From: Pseudomonadota bacterium
GTDB taxonomy: Bacteria; Pseudomonadota; Gammaproteobacteria; Burkholderiales; Burkholderiaceae_C
DNA: 8,677 nucleotides
Assembly: GCA_023418355.1 (NCBI GenBank)
Contig: JAEZZU010000296.1
Span: 1 to 8,677, forward strand
Direction of reading: 5' to 3'
In this document: piece by piece, positions 1-6,955 of the stretch
How the letters are laid out: every line of letters begins with the position of its first letter
How positions within the stretch are numbered: the first letter of the stretch is position 1
Made by a program: the position numbers and the translations under genes
The notes under the pieces: generated by a model
Databases searched by the model: none
Told to the model about the DNA's origin: nothing
Seen by the model: only the letters and a program-made list of their open reading frames with translations

Positions 1-374
1 GCGTTGTTTTCTTCATAGACGGGCAGCACGGACTTGCGGCACACCGAAGTCCAGCAGCCAAAGGTCACCGCCACCTTGTCCTGGCTGATCAGCTGCTTGG
101 CCTTTTCAGCGGCCAGGGGCCAGTTGGAGGCGGTGTCAATCACCACAGGCTCCAGCTTCTTGCCCAGCACACCACCCTTGGCGTTGATTTCCTCAATGGT
201 CATCAGGGCCATGTCCTTGAGTGCCGTTTCCGAAATGGCCATGGTGCCCGACAGTGCATGCAGCACCCCCACCTTGATGGTGTCTGCCGCCTGTGCAGCC
301 AGACCGGTAAAACCAAAACCTGCAACAGCTGCTGCAGCAGCCAAAGACTTCAAAGTGAAACAACGCTGGGTCAT
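1..374 (-). CDS. urtA: Urea ABC transporter substrate-binding protein UrtA (5' part, truncated by window edge)
   Basis: Periplasmic urea-binding protein of the high-affinity UrtABCDE uptake system. Only the first 124 codons are present; the gene continues beyond base 1. The product starts MTQRCFTLKSLAAAAAVAGF, a signal peptide with a likely cut after AQA (about residue 29), so export is expected. The mature part begins DTIKVGVLHALSGTMAIS, followed by SNWPLAAEKAKQLI and FGCWTSVCRKSVLPVYEE. These segments are typical of UrtA rather than of branched-chain amino-acid binding proteins. The start at 374 is supported by an AGGAG ribosome site (complement of 383-387) eight bases upstream. The gene is divergent from ureA and has its own sigma-54-type promoter at 443-459. 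The rest of the urt operon presumably lies to the left. Confidence 0.93.
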   Translation of the reverse strand, partial: MTQRCFTLKSLAAAAAVAGFGFTGLAAQAADTIKVGVLHALSGTMAISETALKDMALMTIEEINAKGGVLGKKLEPVVIDTASNWPLAAEKAKQLISQDKVAVTFGCWTSVCRKSVLPVYEENN

Positions 375-442
375 GGAAAGTGCTCCTCAATGGGCTGTAT
401 GAAGTATTCGCTGGCCTCCCTGACCAGCTTGCTGCACTTCAA

Positions 443-459
443 AGCAAGCGGTGTGCCAC
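443..459 (-). promoter_or_regulatory. Sigma-54 (-24/-12) promoter for urtA
   Basis: On the minus strand the sequence reads GTGGCACACCGCTTGCT. This matches the RpoN consensus TGGCACG-N4-TTGCW except for A in place of the last G of the -24 block, with the required 10 bp between GG and GC. Transcription would start near 432, giving a leader of about 58 bases before the urtA ATG. An inverted repeat, GCTTGCT/AGCAAGC (427-449), overlaps the -12 element and the start site. Confidence 0.75.
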
Positions 460-479
460 TTCCAGCCCAATCCATGCAA

Positions 480-496
480 TTCACGCTATTGGTGCA
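480..496 (+). promoter_or_regulatory. NtrC-like enhancer site
   Basis: TTCACGCTATTGGTGCA agrees at 14 of 17 positions with the enteric glnA NtrC site TGCACTATATTGGTGCA as I remember it. It lies about 56 bp upstream of the predicted urtA start and about 153 bp upstream of the predicted ureA start. A weaker opposite-facing copy (11 of 17) is at 511-527, so TGGTGCA (490-496) and TGCACCA (511-517) form an inverted repeat with a 14-base spacer. The assignment to NtrC is inferred. Confidence 0.6.
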
Positions 497-511
497 CACC
501 CATCCAGTGAT

Positions 512-604
512 GCACCACAAAAGAACGCAGACGCACCAGCTGCGCCACGGGTACATCCAATGCCTTTCCAGTCGTAGCACCAAAACAGACAACACCACGC
601 ACCA
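512..604 (+). promoter_or_regulatory. Array of four direct GCACCA half-sites
   Basis: GCACCA occurs at 512-517, 533-538, 577-582 and 599-604. The spacings are 21, 44 and 22 bp, close to 2, 4 and 2 turns of the DNA helix, so all copies face the same side. GCACC/GGTGC is the NtrC half-site. The array sits between the two sigma-54 promoters, where an activator bound to DNA would be expected. Confidence 0.45.
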
Positions 605-613
605 CAACAGCGC

Positions 614-630
614 TTGGCACGCCTCTTGCA
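614..630 (+). promoter_or_regulatory. Sigma-54 (-24/-12) promoter for the ureA operon
   Basis: The sequence TTGGCACGCCTCTTGCA is a full match to the RpoN consensus (TGGCACG at 615-621, four bases, TTGCA at 626-630). GG at 616-617 and GC at 628-629 are 10 bp apart. The expected start is near 641, giving a leader of about 116 bases before the ureA ATG. This points to activation of urease under nitrogen limitation by an NtrC-class activator. Confidence 0.85.
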
Positions 631-638
631 GATTGCAT

Positions 639-664
639 GGCAAGGGGCACTGATGCCCCATGCC
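639..664 (+). promoter_or_regulatory. Stem-loop at the 5' end of the ureA transcript
   Basis: GGCA (639-642) pairs with TGCC (661-664), and GGGGCA (644-649) pairs with TGCCCC (654-659). The loop is CTGA and there is one A-A mismatch. The ten-pair stem starts almost exactly at the predicted transcription start (about 641), as for mRNA-stabilising 5' hairpins. Two further dyads follow in the leader: CGTCA-AC-TGACG at 669-680 and the one at 714-732. Confidence 0.45.
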
Positions 665-713
665 CGTACGTCAACTGACGCGGGAATCGAAACGATGGAA
701 AACGCCCCGCATT

Positions 714-732
714 CATTCGGCCATGCCGAATG
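714..732 (+). promoter_or_regulatory. Perfect inverted repeat just upstream of ureA
   Basis: CATTCGGC (714-721) and GCCGAATG (725-732) are perfect eight-base arms around a three-base loop. The repeat ends 24 bases before the ureA ATG, just ahead of the purine-rich stretch AAGAAAG (745-751) that serves as a weak ribosome site. It could be an mRNA hairpin affecting ureA translation or a dimeric protein operator; the sequence does not decide which. Confidence 0.4.
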
Positions 733-756
733 CGCAGGCTAGTTAAGAAAGCCAAT

Positions 757-1059
757 ATGGAATTGACGCCGAGAGAGAAAGACAAGCTGCTGATCTTTAC
801 CGCCGCCCTGCTGGCCGAACGCCGCAAGGCCCGTGGTCTGAAGCTGAACTACCCCGAAGCCGTGGCCCTGATCAGCGCCTTTGTGATAGAAGGTGCGCGC
901 GACGGCAAGACCGTGGCCCAGCTCATGAGCGAAGGCCGCACGGTGCTGACGCGAGAAGACGTCATGGACGGCGTGCCCGAGATGATTCCGGACATCCAGA
1001 TCGAAGCCACCTTCCCCGATGGCACCAAGCTGGTGACCGTGCACGAACCCATCGTCTGA
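757..1059 (+). CDS. ureA: Urease gamma subunit UreA
   Basis: Smallest structural subunit of urease, the cytoplasmic nickel enzyme that hydrolyses urea to ammonia and carbamate. The product is 100 residues, the standard length. It begins MELTPREKDKLLIFTAALLA, continues RGLKLNYPEAVALISA and GKTVAQLMSEGR, and ends IQIEATFPDGTKLVTVHEPI, all family hallmarks. The ATG at 757 is preferred over an in-frame ATG at 730 because it gives the conserved N-terminus, and because 730 lies inside the leader hairpin. The ribosome site is weak (AAGAAAG, 745-751). It is the first gene of the cluster and no ureD precedes it. Expression is expected from the sigma-54 promoter at 614-630. Confidence 0.97.
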   Translation: MELTPREKDKLLIFTAALLAERRKARGLKLNYPEAVALISAFVIEGARDGKTVAQLMSEGRTVLTREDVMDGVPEMIPDIQIEATFPDGTKLVTVHEPIV

Positions 1060-1073
1060 GCCTTTTCAGATTT

Positions 1074-1126
1074 CAAGCATTTTTGGCCTCCAAGCCTTAT
1101 CCCACCTGCGCTAACAGCTATGAAAA
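1074..1126. repeat. Comamonadaceae-type dispersed intergenic element between ureA and ureJ
   Basis: The stretch contains TTTTTGGCCTCCAAGCCTTAT (1080-1100, in parts) followed by GCGCTAACAGCTATGAAAA (1108-1126). It strongly resembles a short palindromic repeat I remember from many Comamonadaceae genomes, built as 'tttggcctctagcgctta...gcgctagcagctat'. The two inner arms are degenerate here. The element fills most of the 60-bp gap and appears to supply the ATG of ureJ. The family assignment is from memory only. Confidence 0.45.
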
Positions 1127-1740
1127 CTACCAAACACCTGATCGCCGCTTCCGTTGCCACAGCTGCTGCACTGCCCTTCTCCGCCCTCGCTCACGTGGGC
1201 AGTGATGGCGGCGGCCACCACAGTTTTCTGGACAGCGTGACCCACGCCTTTGCCCACCCGTTTGGCGGTGTGGACCACCTGGCCGCCATGCTGGCCGTGG
1301 GTGCCTGGAGTGCGCTGGCCTTTGGCAAGTCCGGCAAGGCCTGGGCCGCACCCGCAGGTTTTGTGGCGCTGCTCATCGCAGGCTGTCTGGCCGGTTTTGC
1401 GGGGCTGCAAGTGCCCGCGATCGAGCCCATGATTGCCGCCTCCGTGCTGGTGCTGGGTCTGCTGGTCATGGCGCAAAAGCAGATGGCAGCGGGTGCTGCT
1501 GCCGGTCTGGTCGGCGTGTTTGCCTTTTTCCACGGCGCGGCCCACGGCTATGAGCTGTTTGAAGAATCCTTTGCGCCCGCCGCTGGCGTGATCGTTGGCA
1601 TGGCAGCTGGCTCGGCCCTGCTGCATGTGGCGGGCATGGTGGTGGGTCACAGCGTGATGCAGCGCTTTCAGTCCGTGGCCAAGGTCACGGGTGGCCTGAC
1701 CGCTGCGCTCGGTGCTTTCATGCTGACCCGCCTGGCCTGA
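1120..1740 (+). CDS. ureJ: HupE/UreJ family nickel permease
   Basis: Membrane protein of the HupE/UreJ family, thought to move nickel for urease or hydrogenase. The product is 206 residues. Residues 1-24 are a signal peptide ending SALA, so the mature protein starts with His25, as is usual for this family. The signature HPFGGVDHLAAM is at 46-57, and FHGAAHGYE at 137-145 carries further metal-ligand histidines and a glutamate. About six hydrophobic segments follow the signal. Its place between ureA and ureB supports a role in nickel supply. No Shine-Dalgarno sequence is visible and the start codon falls within a dispersed repeat, so translation initiation may be weak. It stops 14 bases before ureB. 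Confidence 0.92.
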   Translation: MKTTKHLIAASVATAAALPFSALAHVGSDGGGHHSFLDSVTHAFAHPFGGVDHLAAMLAVGAWSALAFGKSGKAWAAPAGFVALLIAGCLAGFAGLQVPAIEPMIAASVLVLGLLVMAQKQMAAGAAAGLVGVFAFFHGAAHGYELFEESFAPAAGVIVGMAAGSALLHVAGMVVGHSVMQRFQSVAKVTGGLTAALGAFMLTRLA

Positions 1741-1754
1741 AGAAAGGACTGCCC

Positions 1755-2060
1755 ATGATTCCCGGAGAACTGCTGATCGACGCAGGCGAACACGTCCTCA
1801 ACCCCGGCCGTGACGCCATCACGCTGGTAGTGAAAAACGCCAGCGACCGGCCGATCCAGGTCGGCTCCCACTACCACTTTGCCGAGACCAATGCGGGCCT
1901 CGAATTTGACCGTGCCGCTGCCCACGGCAAGCGCCTGAACATTGCCAGCGGCATGGCCGTGCGCTTTGAGCCGGGCCAGCAGCGCACGGTGGAACTGATT
2001 GATCTGGCGGGCGACCGCAAGGCCTACGGCTTTCGTGGCCTGATTCAAGGAGCACTCTGA
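1755..2060 (+). CDS. ureB: Urease beta subunit UreB
   Basis: Second structural subunit of urease, assembling with UreA and UreC into the (ABC)3 trimer. The product is 101 residues, the normal length for a separate beta subunit. It opens MIPGELL and contains the family segments TLVVKNASDRPIQVGSHYHF, FDRAAAHGKRLNI and GMAVRFEPGQ. It ends with the GFRGLIQG segment. A good ribosome site (AAAGGA, 1743-1748) precedes the ATG. The gene lies 14 bases after ureJ and one base before the ureC start, consistent with cotranscription and a fixed subunit ratio. Confidence 0.97.
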   Translation: MIPGELLIDAGEHVLNPGRDAITLVVKNASDRPIQVGSHYHFAETNAGLEFDRAAAHGKRLNIASGMAVRFEPGQQRTVELIDLAGDRKAYGFRGLIQGAL

Positions 2061-2061
2061 T

Positions 2062-3764
<1,703 letters not shown>

Positions 3765-3780
<16 letters not shown>

Positions 3781-4283
3781 AGCGTGTTGAGCGTGAAGGC
3801 CGTCTCTGGATGCTGAACACCCTTGGCCCCATACCAGGCCAGCCAGTCGCTGGCTTGCACCACGGGCGCATGCTGCACCGTGGTGGGCAGGGCTTCATAG
3901 ACCAGCACGGCCAGCATCTGCGTGCCGCCGCTGGTCAGCGCCACGGGAAGGGTCAGGATGCGCTTGGTGTATTCGCCCACATCGGTGGGCCACAGCCCTT
4001 CGATGCCGTCGAGCGTCTGCTCCAGCGCGGGATCGAGCGGATACACCTCGGCCAGCACCTGCTGCGTGCCCTGCAGCTGCAGGCCCGGGTAGTAGCCCAG
4101 ATCATGCAAAGTACCTGTGAGCGTGGTGCGCCCGATGCAGGCAATGCCTGGGCGCAGTCGTGCAATGTCGTTGATGCCGCCGGCACGCAGCGTGCCATAC
4201 ACCGCCACATGGTTCACACCACAAGGCTGCCAGTCCGTCGCAGCCACCGAAGAAAGTGCAAAAGGGGTTGACATGTCTGTCAT
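3765..4283 (-). CDS. Gamma-glutamylcyclotransferase (GGCT/AIG2-like) family protein, antisense inside the urease cluster
   Basis: About 172 residues. It contains AVYGTLRAGG, the glycine-rich YGxLR substrate-binding loop of the GGCT fold. Further on, LDGIEGLWP carries the glutamate expected as catalytic acid/base, followed by EYTKRILTLP and a barrel-like second half (LAVLVYEA). The family includes enzymes that release 5-oxoproline from gamma-glutamyl compounds; the true substrate cannot be told here. The start at 4283 (ATG overlapping TGA of a tiny upstream frame) or 4274 are both possible; neither has a clear ribosome site. The longer frame running back to 4610 is antisense to ureE and is rejected. 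It is convergent with ureC (16-bp overlap) and divergent from ureE, splitting the urease genes into two blocks. Confidence 0.82.
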
Positions 4284-4359
4284 GCTATCAAGTGATGAAA
4301 ACCGTGCAGATGCATGATTCGCGCCAGCTTGTAGCTCTCCTTTTGAAAGTAAGAAACTT

Positions 4360-4995
4360 ATGTTGACCGTCAACAAACTCCTCCCCCAGGGCCAGGGTCT
4401 GGCCAGCGTGCTGCTCAAGCGCGCAGCCACCGTCGAGCTGGACTGGGATGTGCGCCAGAAATCGCGCTTTGCCGCCACCAACAGCCAGGGCCGTGAACTG
4501 GCCATCTTTTTGCCGCGCGGCCAGGCCGTGCGCGGTGGCGATGTGCTGGTGGCCGAAGATGGCTCCATGATCCGCGTGATTGCTGCGCCGCAGAAAGTGC
4601 TCAAGATCACGGCCTGTGCCGAGCACGGAACCGCCTTTGACTTGATGCGCGCGGCCTACCACCTGGGCAACCGCCATGTACCGATTGAGCTGCAGCCCGA
4701 CCACCTGAAGATCGAACCTGACCATGTGCTGGCCGACATGCTGCGCAGCATGCACATGACCGTGGTCGAAGCCGACCTGCCATTCGAGCCCGAAGGCGGC
4801 GCCTACGGCGGTCATGTGACCAATGATGGGCACAGCCACCATCACCATGGACATGGACATACGCATGACCACGGGCATGCACACCACACCCATGACGAAG
4901 GCTGCTGCAGCCATGACCATAGCCATGGTCATGCACACCAGCATGAGCACGGTCACTGCTGTGACCATTCCCACGGCAAAGGTTGTGGTGGATGA
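4360..4995 (+). CDS. ureE: Urease accessory protein UreE with His-rich tail
   Basis: Nickel metallochaperone that delivers Ni(II) to the UreDFG-apourease complex. The product is 211 residues. The N-terminal domain (about 1-75) opens MLTVNKLLP. The metal-binding domain follows and contains HLGNRHVPIEL with His101, the interface nickel ligand. DHVLADML and GAYGG close the core. The tail from about 154 to 211 holds 24 histidines plus two CC pairs and one more Cys, alternating H with G, D, S, E or A. Such tails store several nickel ions in other UreE proteins. There is no strong ribosome site (TAAG near 4350). The stop overlaps the ATG of the next gene by four bases (ATGA). It is the first gene after the antisense GGCT gene, so it is read from the ureA promoter or from its own unseen one. 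Confidence 0.97.
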   Translation: MLTVNKLLPQGQGLASVLLKRAATVELDWDVRQKSRFAATNSQGRELAIFLPRGQAVRGGDVLVAEDGSMIRVIAAPQKVLKITACAEHGTAFDLMRAAYHLGNRHVPIELQPDHLKIEPDHVLADMLRSMHMTVVEADLPFEPEGGAYGGHVTNDGHSHHHHGHGHTHDHGHAHHTHDEGCCSHDHSHGHAHQHEHGHCCDHSHGKGCGG

Positions 4996-5318
4996 ACTGG
5001 GTCTTCCTGATCACGGCTGGTCTGTGTGAAATCTTCTATGCGGCAGCCATGCCGCGCACCGAGGGCTTCACACGTCTGTGGCCCAGCCTGTTCTGCTTTG
5101 GCTTTATTGCGGCCAGCATGTATTTGCTGTCGCTGGCCACACGCAGCATCCCGGTAGGTACGGCCTACGCCGTCTGGGTGGGCATTGGCGCCGTGGGCAC
5201 CGCTGCCTACGGCATGCTGTTTCTGGGGGAAGACCGCAGCGTAGCCCGCATGGCCTGCTTTGGACTGATCCTCATGGGCATTGTGGGGCTGAAGTTCCTG
5301 AGCCTGCGCGGAGACTGA
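4992..5318 (+). CDS. Small multidrug resistance family transporter, Gdx/SugE (guanidinium exporter) type
   Basis: A 108-residue inner-membrane protein with four hydrophobic helices, the SMR layout. Glu13, the proton/substrate carboxylate, is present in GLCEIFYAAAM. The loop EGFTRLWPS and the run PVGTAYAVWVGIGAVGTA (54-71) favour the Gdx/SugE branch over EmrE-like drug pumps. Measured against the Gdx-Clo binding site, Glu13, Ser42, Tyr59 and Trp62 are kept, but Trp16 is Tyr and the helix-1 end is AMP rather than the usual LK. The ATG at 4992 overlaps the ureE stop (ATGA) and has AAAGG nine bases upstream. An upstream TTG at 4983 is less likely. ureF follows after three bases, so the gene is tightly built into the urease accessory block. 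Guanidinium export is the likeliest activity but is unproven. Confidence 0.85.
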   Translation: MNWVFLITAGLCEIFYAAAMPRTEGFTRLWPSLFCFGFIAASMYLLSLATRSIPVGTAYAVWVGIGAVGTAAYGMLFLGEDRSVARMACFGLILMGIVGLKFLSLRGD

Positions 5319-5321
5319 CCC

Positions 5322-6029
5322 ATGCCACAGACACCTTTACACCTGACCTCGGGCAGCTTCCTGCAGCTGATGTGGCTGGCCTCCCCGGCCCTGCCGATTG
5401 GCGGCTTTTCCTACTCCGAAGGGCTGGAAGCGGCAGTCAATGCTGCGCTGGTAGCTACAGAAGATGAAGCTGCACACTGGCTGGTCGATCAACTGCACGT
5501 CACCCAGTCGCGCGGCGACATGGCCGCCATTGCCCAGGCCATGCCCGCCTGGGCCACGGATGACCGCGCACGCCTGCAAGCCCTCAACAGCTGGGTGCGC
5601 ACCACGCGCGAGAGCAGCGAACTGCGCCTGCAGACCGAGCAGATGGGCCGCTCGCTCATCGAATGGCTCAAGACCCGCTACGCCGATACCCCCGAAATCC
5701 TAGAGCGCGTGCAATGGCTGGGCGCCCAGGACGCCAGCTACCCGCTCGCGTTTTCACTGGCGGCCATGCTGGCTGGTGCCACGGCACGCGATGCGCTGCT
5801 GGCCTATGCCTTTGGCTGGGCCGAGAACATGACCCAGGCTGCCATCAAGGCCGTGCCACTGGGCCAGAGCGCAGGGCAACGCATCCTAGCGCGCCTGACC
5901 CACGAGATTCCTGCTGCCATCGAGCATGCCCTCGCGCTGCCCGACGCAGAGCGACAAGCTTTTTCGCCCATGCTGGCCATTCTTTCGGCGCGGCATGAAC
6001 ACCAATACTCACGACTGTTTCGCTCATGA
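5322..6029 (+). CDS. ureF: Urease accessory protein UreF
   Basis: All-helical accessory protein that bridges UreD and UreG in the nickel-loading complex and gates GTP-dependent activation of apourease. The product is 235 residues. The N-terminal signature reads LMWLASPALPIGGFSYSEGL (15-34). SYPLAFSLAAMLAGA and YAFGWAENMTQAAIKAVPLG are the conserved helices in the second half. The C-terminus ends EHQYSRLFRS, the conserved tail involved in UreD contact. A GGAG site (5310-5313) lies eight bases before the ATG. The stop overlaps the ureG start (ATGA), as is common for this pair. No truncation or unusual residues were seen. Confidence 0.97.
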   Translation: MPQTPLHLTSGSFLQLMWLASPALPIGGFSYSEGLEAAVNAALVATEDEAAHWLVDQLHVTQSRGDMAAIAQAMPAWATDDRARLQALNSWVRTTRESSELRLQTEQMGRSLIEWLKTRYADTPEILERVQWLGAQDASYPLAFSLAAMLAGATARDALLAYAFGWAENMTQAAIKAVPLGQSAGQRILARLTHEIPAAIEHALALPDAERQAFSPMLAILSARHEHQYSRLFRS

Positions 6030-6691
6030 CTTCCGCACTGCACCATATTCCCAACCGCACCAAGAAACTGCCACCGCTGCGCGTAGGCATCGGCGGCCCT
6101 GTCGGCTCCGGCAAGACCACCATCCTCGAAATGCTGTGCAAGGCCATGCGCGAGAAGTGGGACCTGATTGCCATCACCAATGACATCTACACCAAGGAAG
6201 ACCAGCGCCTGCTGACCATCAGCGGCGCGCTGCCGCCTGAACGCATCATGGGTGTGGAAACGGGCGGCTGCCCGCACACAGCCATTCGCGAAGACGCTTC
6301 CATCAACCTGGAAGCCATCAACCGCATGCTGGTGGATTTTCCGAATGCAGACATCATCTTTATCGAATCCGGTGGCGACAATCTGGCCGCGACTTTCAGC
6401 CCTGAACTGTCTGACCTGACCATCTATGTGATCGACGTAGCCGCCGGCGAAAAGATTCCACGCAAAGGTGGCCCTGGCATCACCAAGAGCGATTTGTTTG
6501 TGATTAACAAAACCGACTTGGCGCCACACGTCGGTGCCAACCTGGACATCATGCGCAGCGACACCATCAAGCAGCGCACCACACCCAAGGGCCTCAAGCC
6601 CTTTGTGATGACCAATCTGAAGACCCTTGAAGGTCTGGATGAAGTGATTGCGTTTATTGAAAAGCAGGGCTTGCTGGTCAGCAACAGCTGA
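6026..6691 (+). CDS. ureG: Urease accessory GTPase UreG
   Basis: SIMIBI-class GTPase that powers nickel delivery into urease. The product is 221 residues. The P-loop GPVGSGKT is at 24-31, NDIYTKEDQRLL at about 52-63, and the metal-binding C82-P83-H84 in GVETGGCPHTAIREDAS. ESGGDN at 114-119 is the Walker B/switch region, and NKTDLAPHVGA (from residue 161) gives guanine specificity. All key residues are intact. It has no His-rich N-terminus; that role falls to the UreE tail. Its start overlaps ureF by four bases with no clear ribosome site, implying translational coupling. It is the last gene of the cluster and is followed by a hairpin at 6708-6736. Confidence 0.98.
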   Translation: MTSALHHIPNRTKKLPPLRVGIGGPVGSGKTTILEMLCKAMREKWDLIAITNDIYTKEDQRLLTISGALPPERIMGVETGGCPHTAIREDASINLEAINRMLVDFPNADIIFIESGGDNLAATFSPELSDLTIYVIDVAAGEKIPRKGGPGITKSDLFVINKTDLAPHVGANLDIMRSDTIKQRTTPKGLKPFVMTNLKTLEGLDEVIAFIEKQGLLVSNS

Positions 6692-6707
6692 TCGCTGCGC
6701 TCTGCAT

Positions 6708-6736
6708 GGCTGGTGGAAACTGGAGCTCCACCAGCC
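6708..6736 (+). terminator. Hairpin terminating the ure operon
   Basis: GGCTGGTGGA (6708-6717) and TCCACCAGCC (6727-6736) form a perfect ten-pair stem with a nine-base loop, 16 bases after the ureG stop. The following bases (TGTTCTGGTCTGTGTG) are only moderately T-rich, so it may be an inefficient intrinsic terminator or a 3' mRNA stabiliser. Confidence 0.55.
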
Positions 6737-6774
6737 TGTTCTGGTCTGTGTGACTGCACTGGACAGAGGGCAAC

Positions 6775-6809
6775 AAAAAAGCGCCATAGCTGCTGTAGCT
6801 ATGGCGCTT
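6775..6809 (-). terminator. Intrinsic terminator after the tRNA-Lys genes
   Basis: Arms at 6779-6791 and 6797-6809 (AAGCGCCATAGCT / AGCTATGGCGCTT) pair perfectly over 13 bp with a five-base loop. On the minus strand the stem is followed by a run of T (complement of 6775-6780). No T run follows on the plus strand, so it stops leftward transcription from the tRNA genes before it meets the ure operon. Confidence 0.85.
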
Positions 6810-6814
6810 GATGG

Positions 6815-6890
6815 TGGTGGGTCCTGAGGGATTCGAACCCTCGACCAACGGATTAAAAGTCCGCTGCTCTACCGACTGAGCTAAAGACCC
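6815..6890 (-). tRNA. tRNA-Lys (anticodon UUU), copy 2
   Basis: 76 bases on the minus strand, from GGGTCTTTAGCTCAG at the 5' end to GGACCCACCA at the 3' end, with CCA encoded. The anticodon stem-loop is GCGGA-CTTTTAA-TCCGT, placing TTT at 34-36 and A at 37. The T-loop is GGTTCGAATCC. It is identical over all 76 bases to the copy at 6956-7031. A terminator follows at once. Confidence 0.97.
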
Positions 6891-6916
6891 GCCCGAAACT
6901 TTGAACTGAATAATAA

Positions 6917-6945
6917 AGCCCTGCTATTTTTTCAGCAGCAGGGCT
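6917..6945 (-). terminator. Hairpin in the spacer between the two tRNA-Lys genes
   Basis: AGCCCTGCT (6917-6925) and AGCAGGGCT (6937-6945) form a nine-pair stem with an 11-base loop. On the minus strand it is followed by TTTATTATT. It may be a partial terminator after the first tRNA or a structure used in processing of a two-tRNA transcript. Confidence 0.5.
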
Positions 6946-6955
6946 ACAAATCTTT

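Larger units (their letters stand above)
375..756. other. Divergent control region between urtA and ureA
   Basis: This 382-bp stretch has no convincing gene. It contains a leftward sigma-54 promoter (443-459), a rightward sigma-54 promoter (614-630), an NtrC-like 17-mer (480-496), a weaker opposite-facing match (511-527) and four direct GCACCA copies (512, 533, 577, 599). It also holds stem-loops in the ureA leader at 639-664, 669-680 and 714-732. Predicted transcription starts are near 432 (left) and 641 (right), about 209 bp apart. The short reading frames in this stretch have no recognisable protein features. Confidence 0.8.

Noticed and set aside
34..402. Plus-strand frame at the left edge
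   Set aside because: It overlaps urtA in antisense and has no protein family features; urtA on the minus strand is clear.
730..756. Upstream in-frame ATG extending UreA by nine residues
   Set aside because: It would add a non-conserved MRRLVKKAN and lies inside the leader inverted repeat; UreA normally starts MELTPREKDKL.
4363..4373. Palindrome TTGACCGTCAA at the ureE start
   Set aside because: It lies within codons 2-5 of ureE, is short, and coincides with the conserved LTVN residues; no reason to call it an operator.
4284..4610. Extension of the antisense GGCT frame back to 4610
   Set aside because: This part is antisense to ureE and its translation shows no family similarity; the GGCT fold begins after 4283.
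4288..4974. Minus-strand frame of 228 codons rich in Met and Val opposite ureE
   Set aside because: It is the complement of the His-codon repeats (CAT read as ATG) in the UreE tail.
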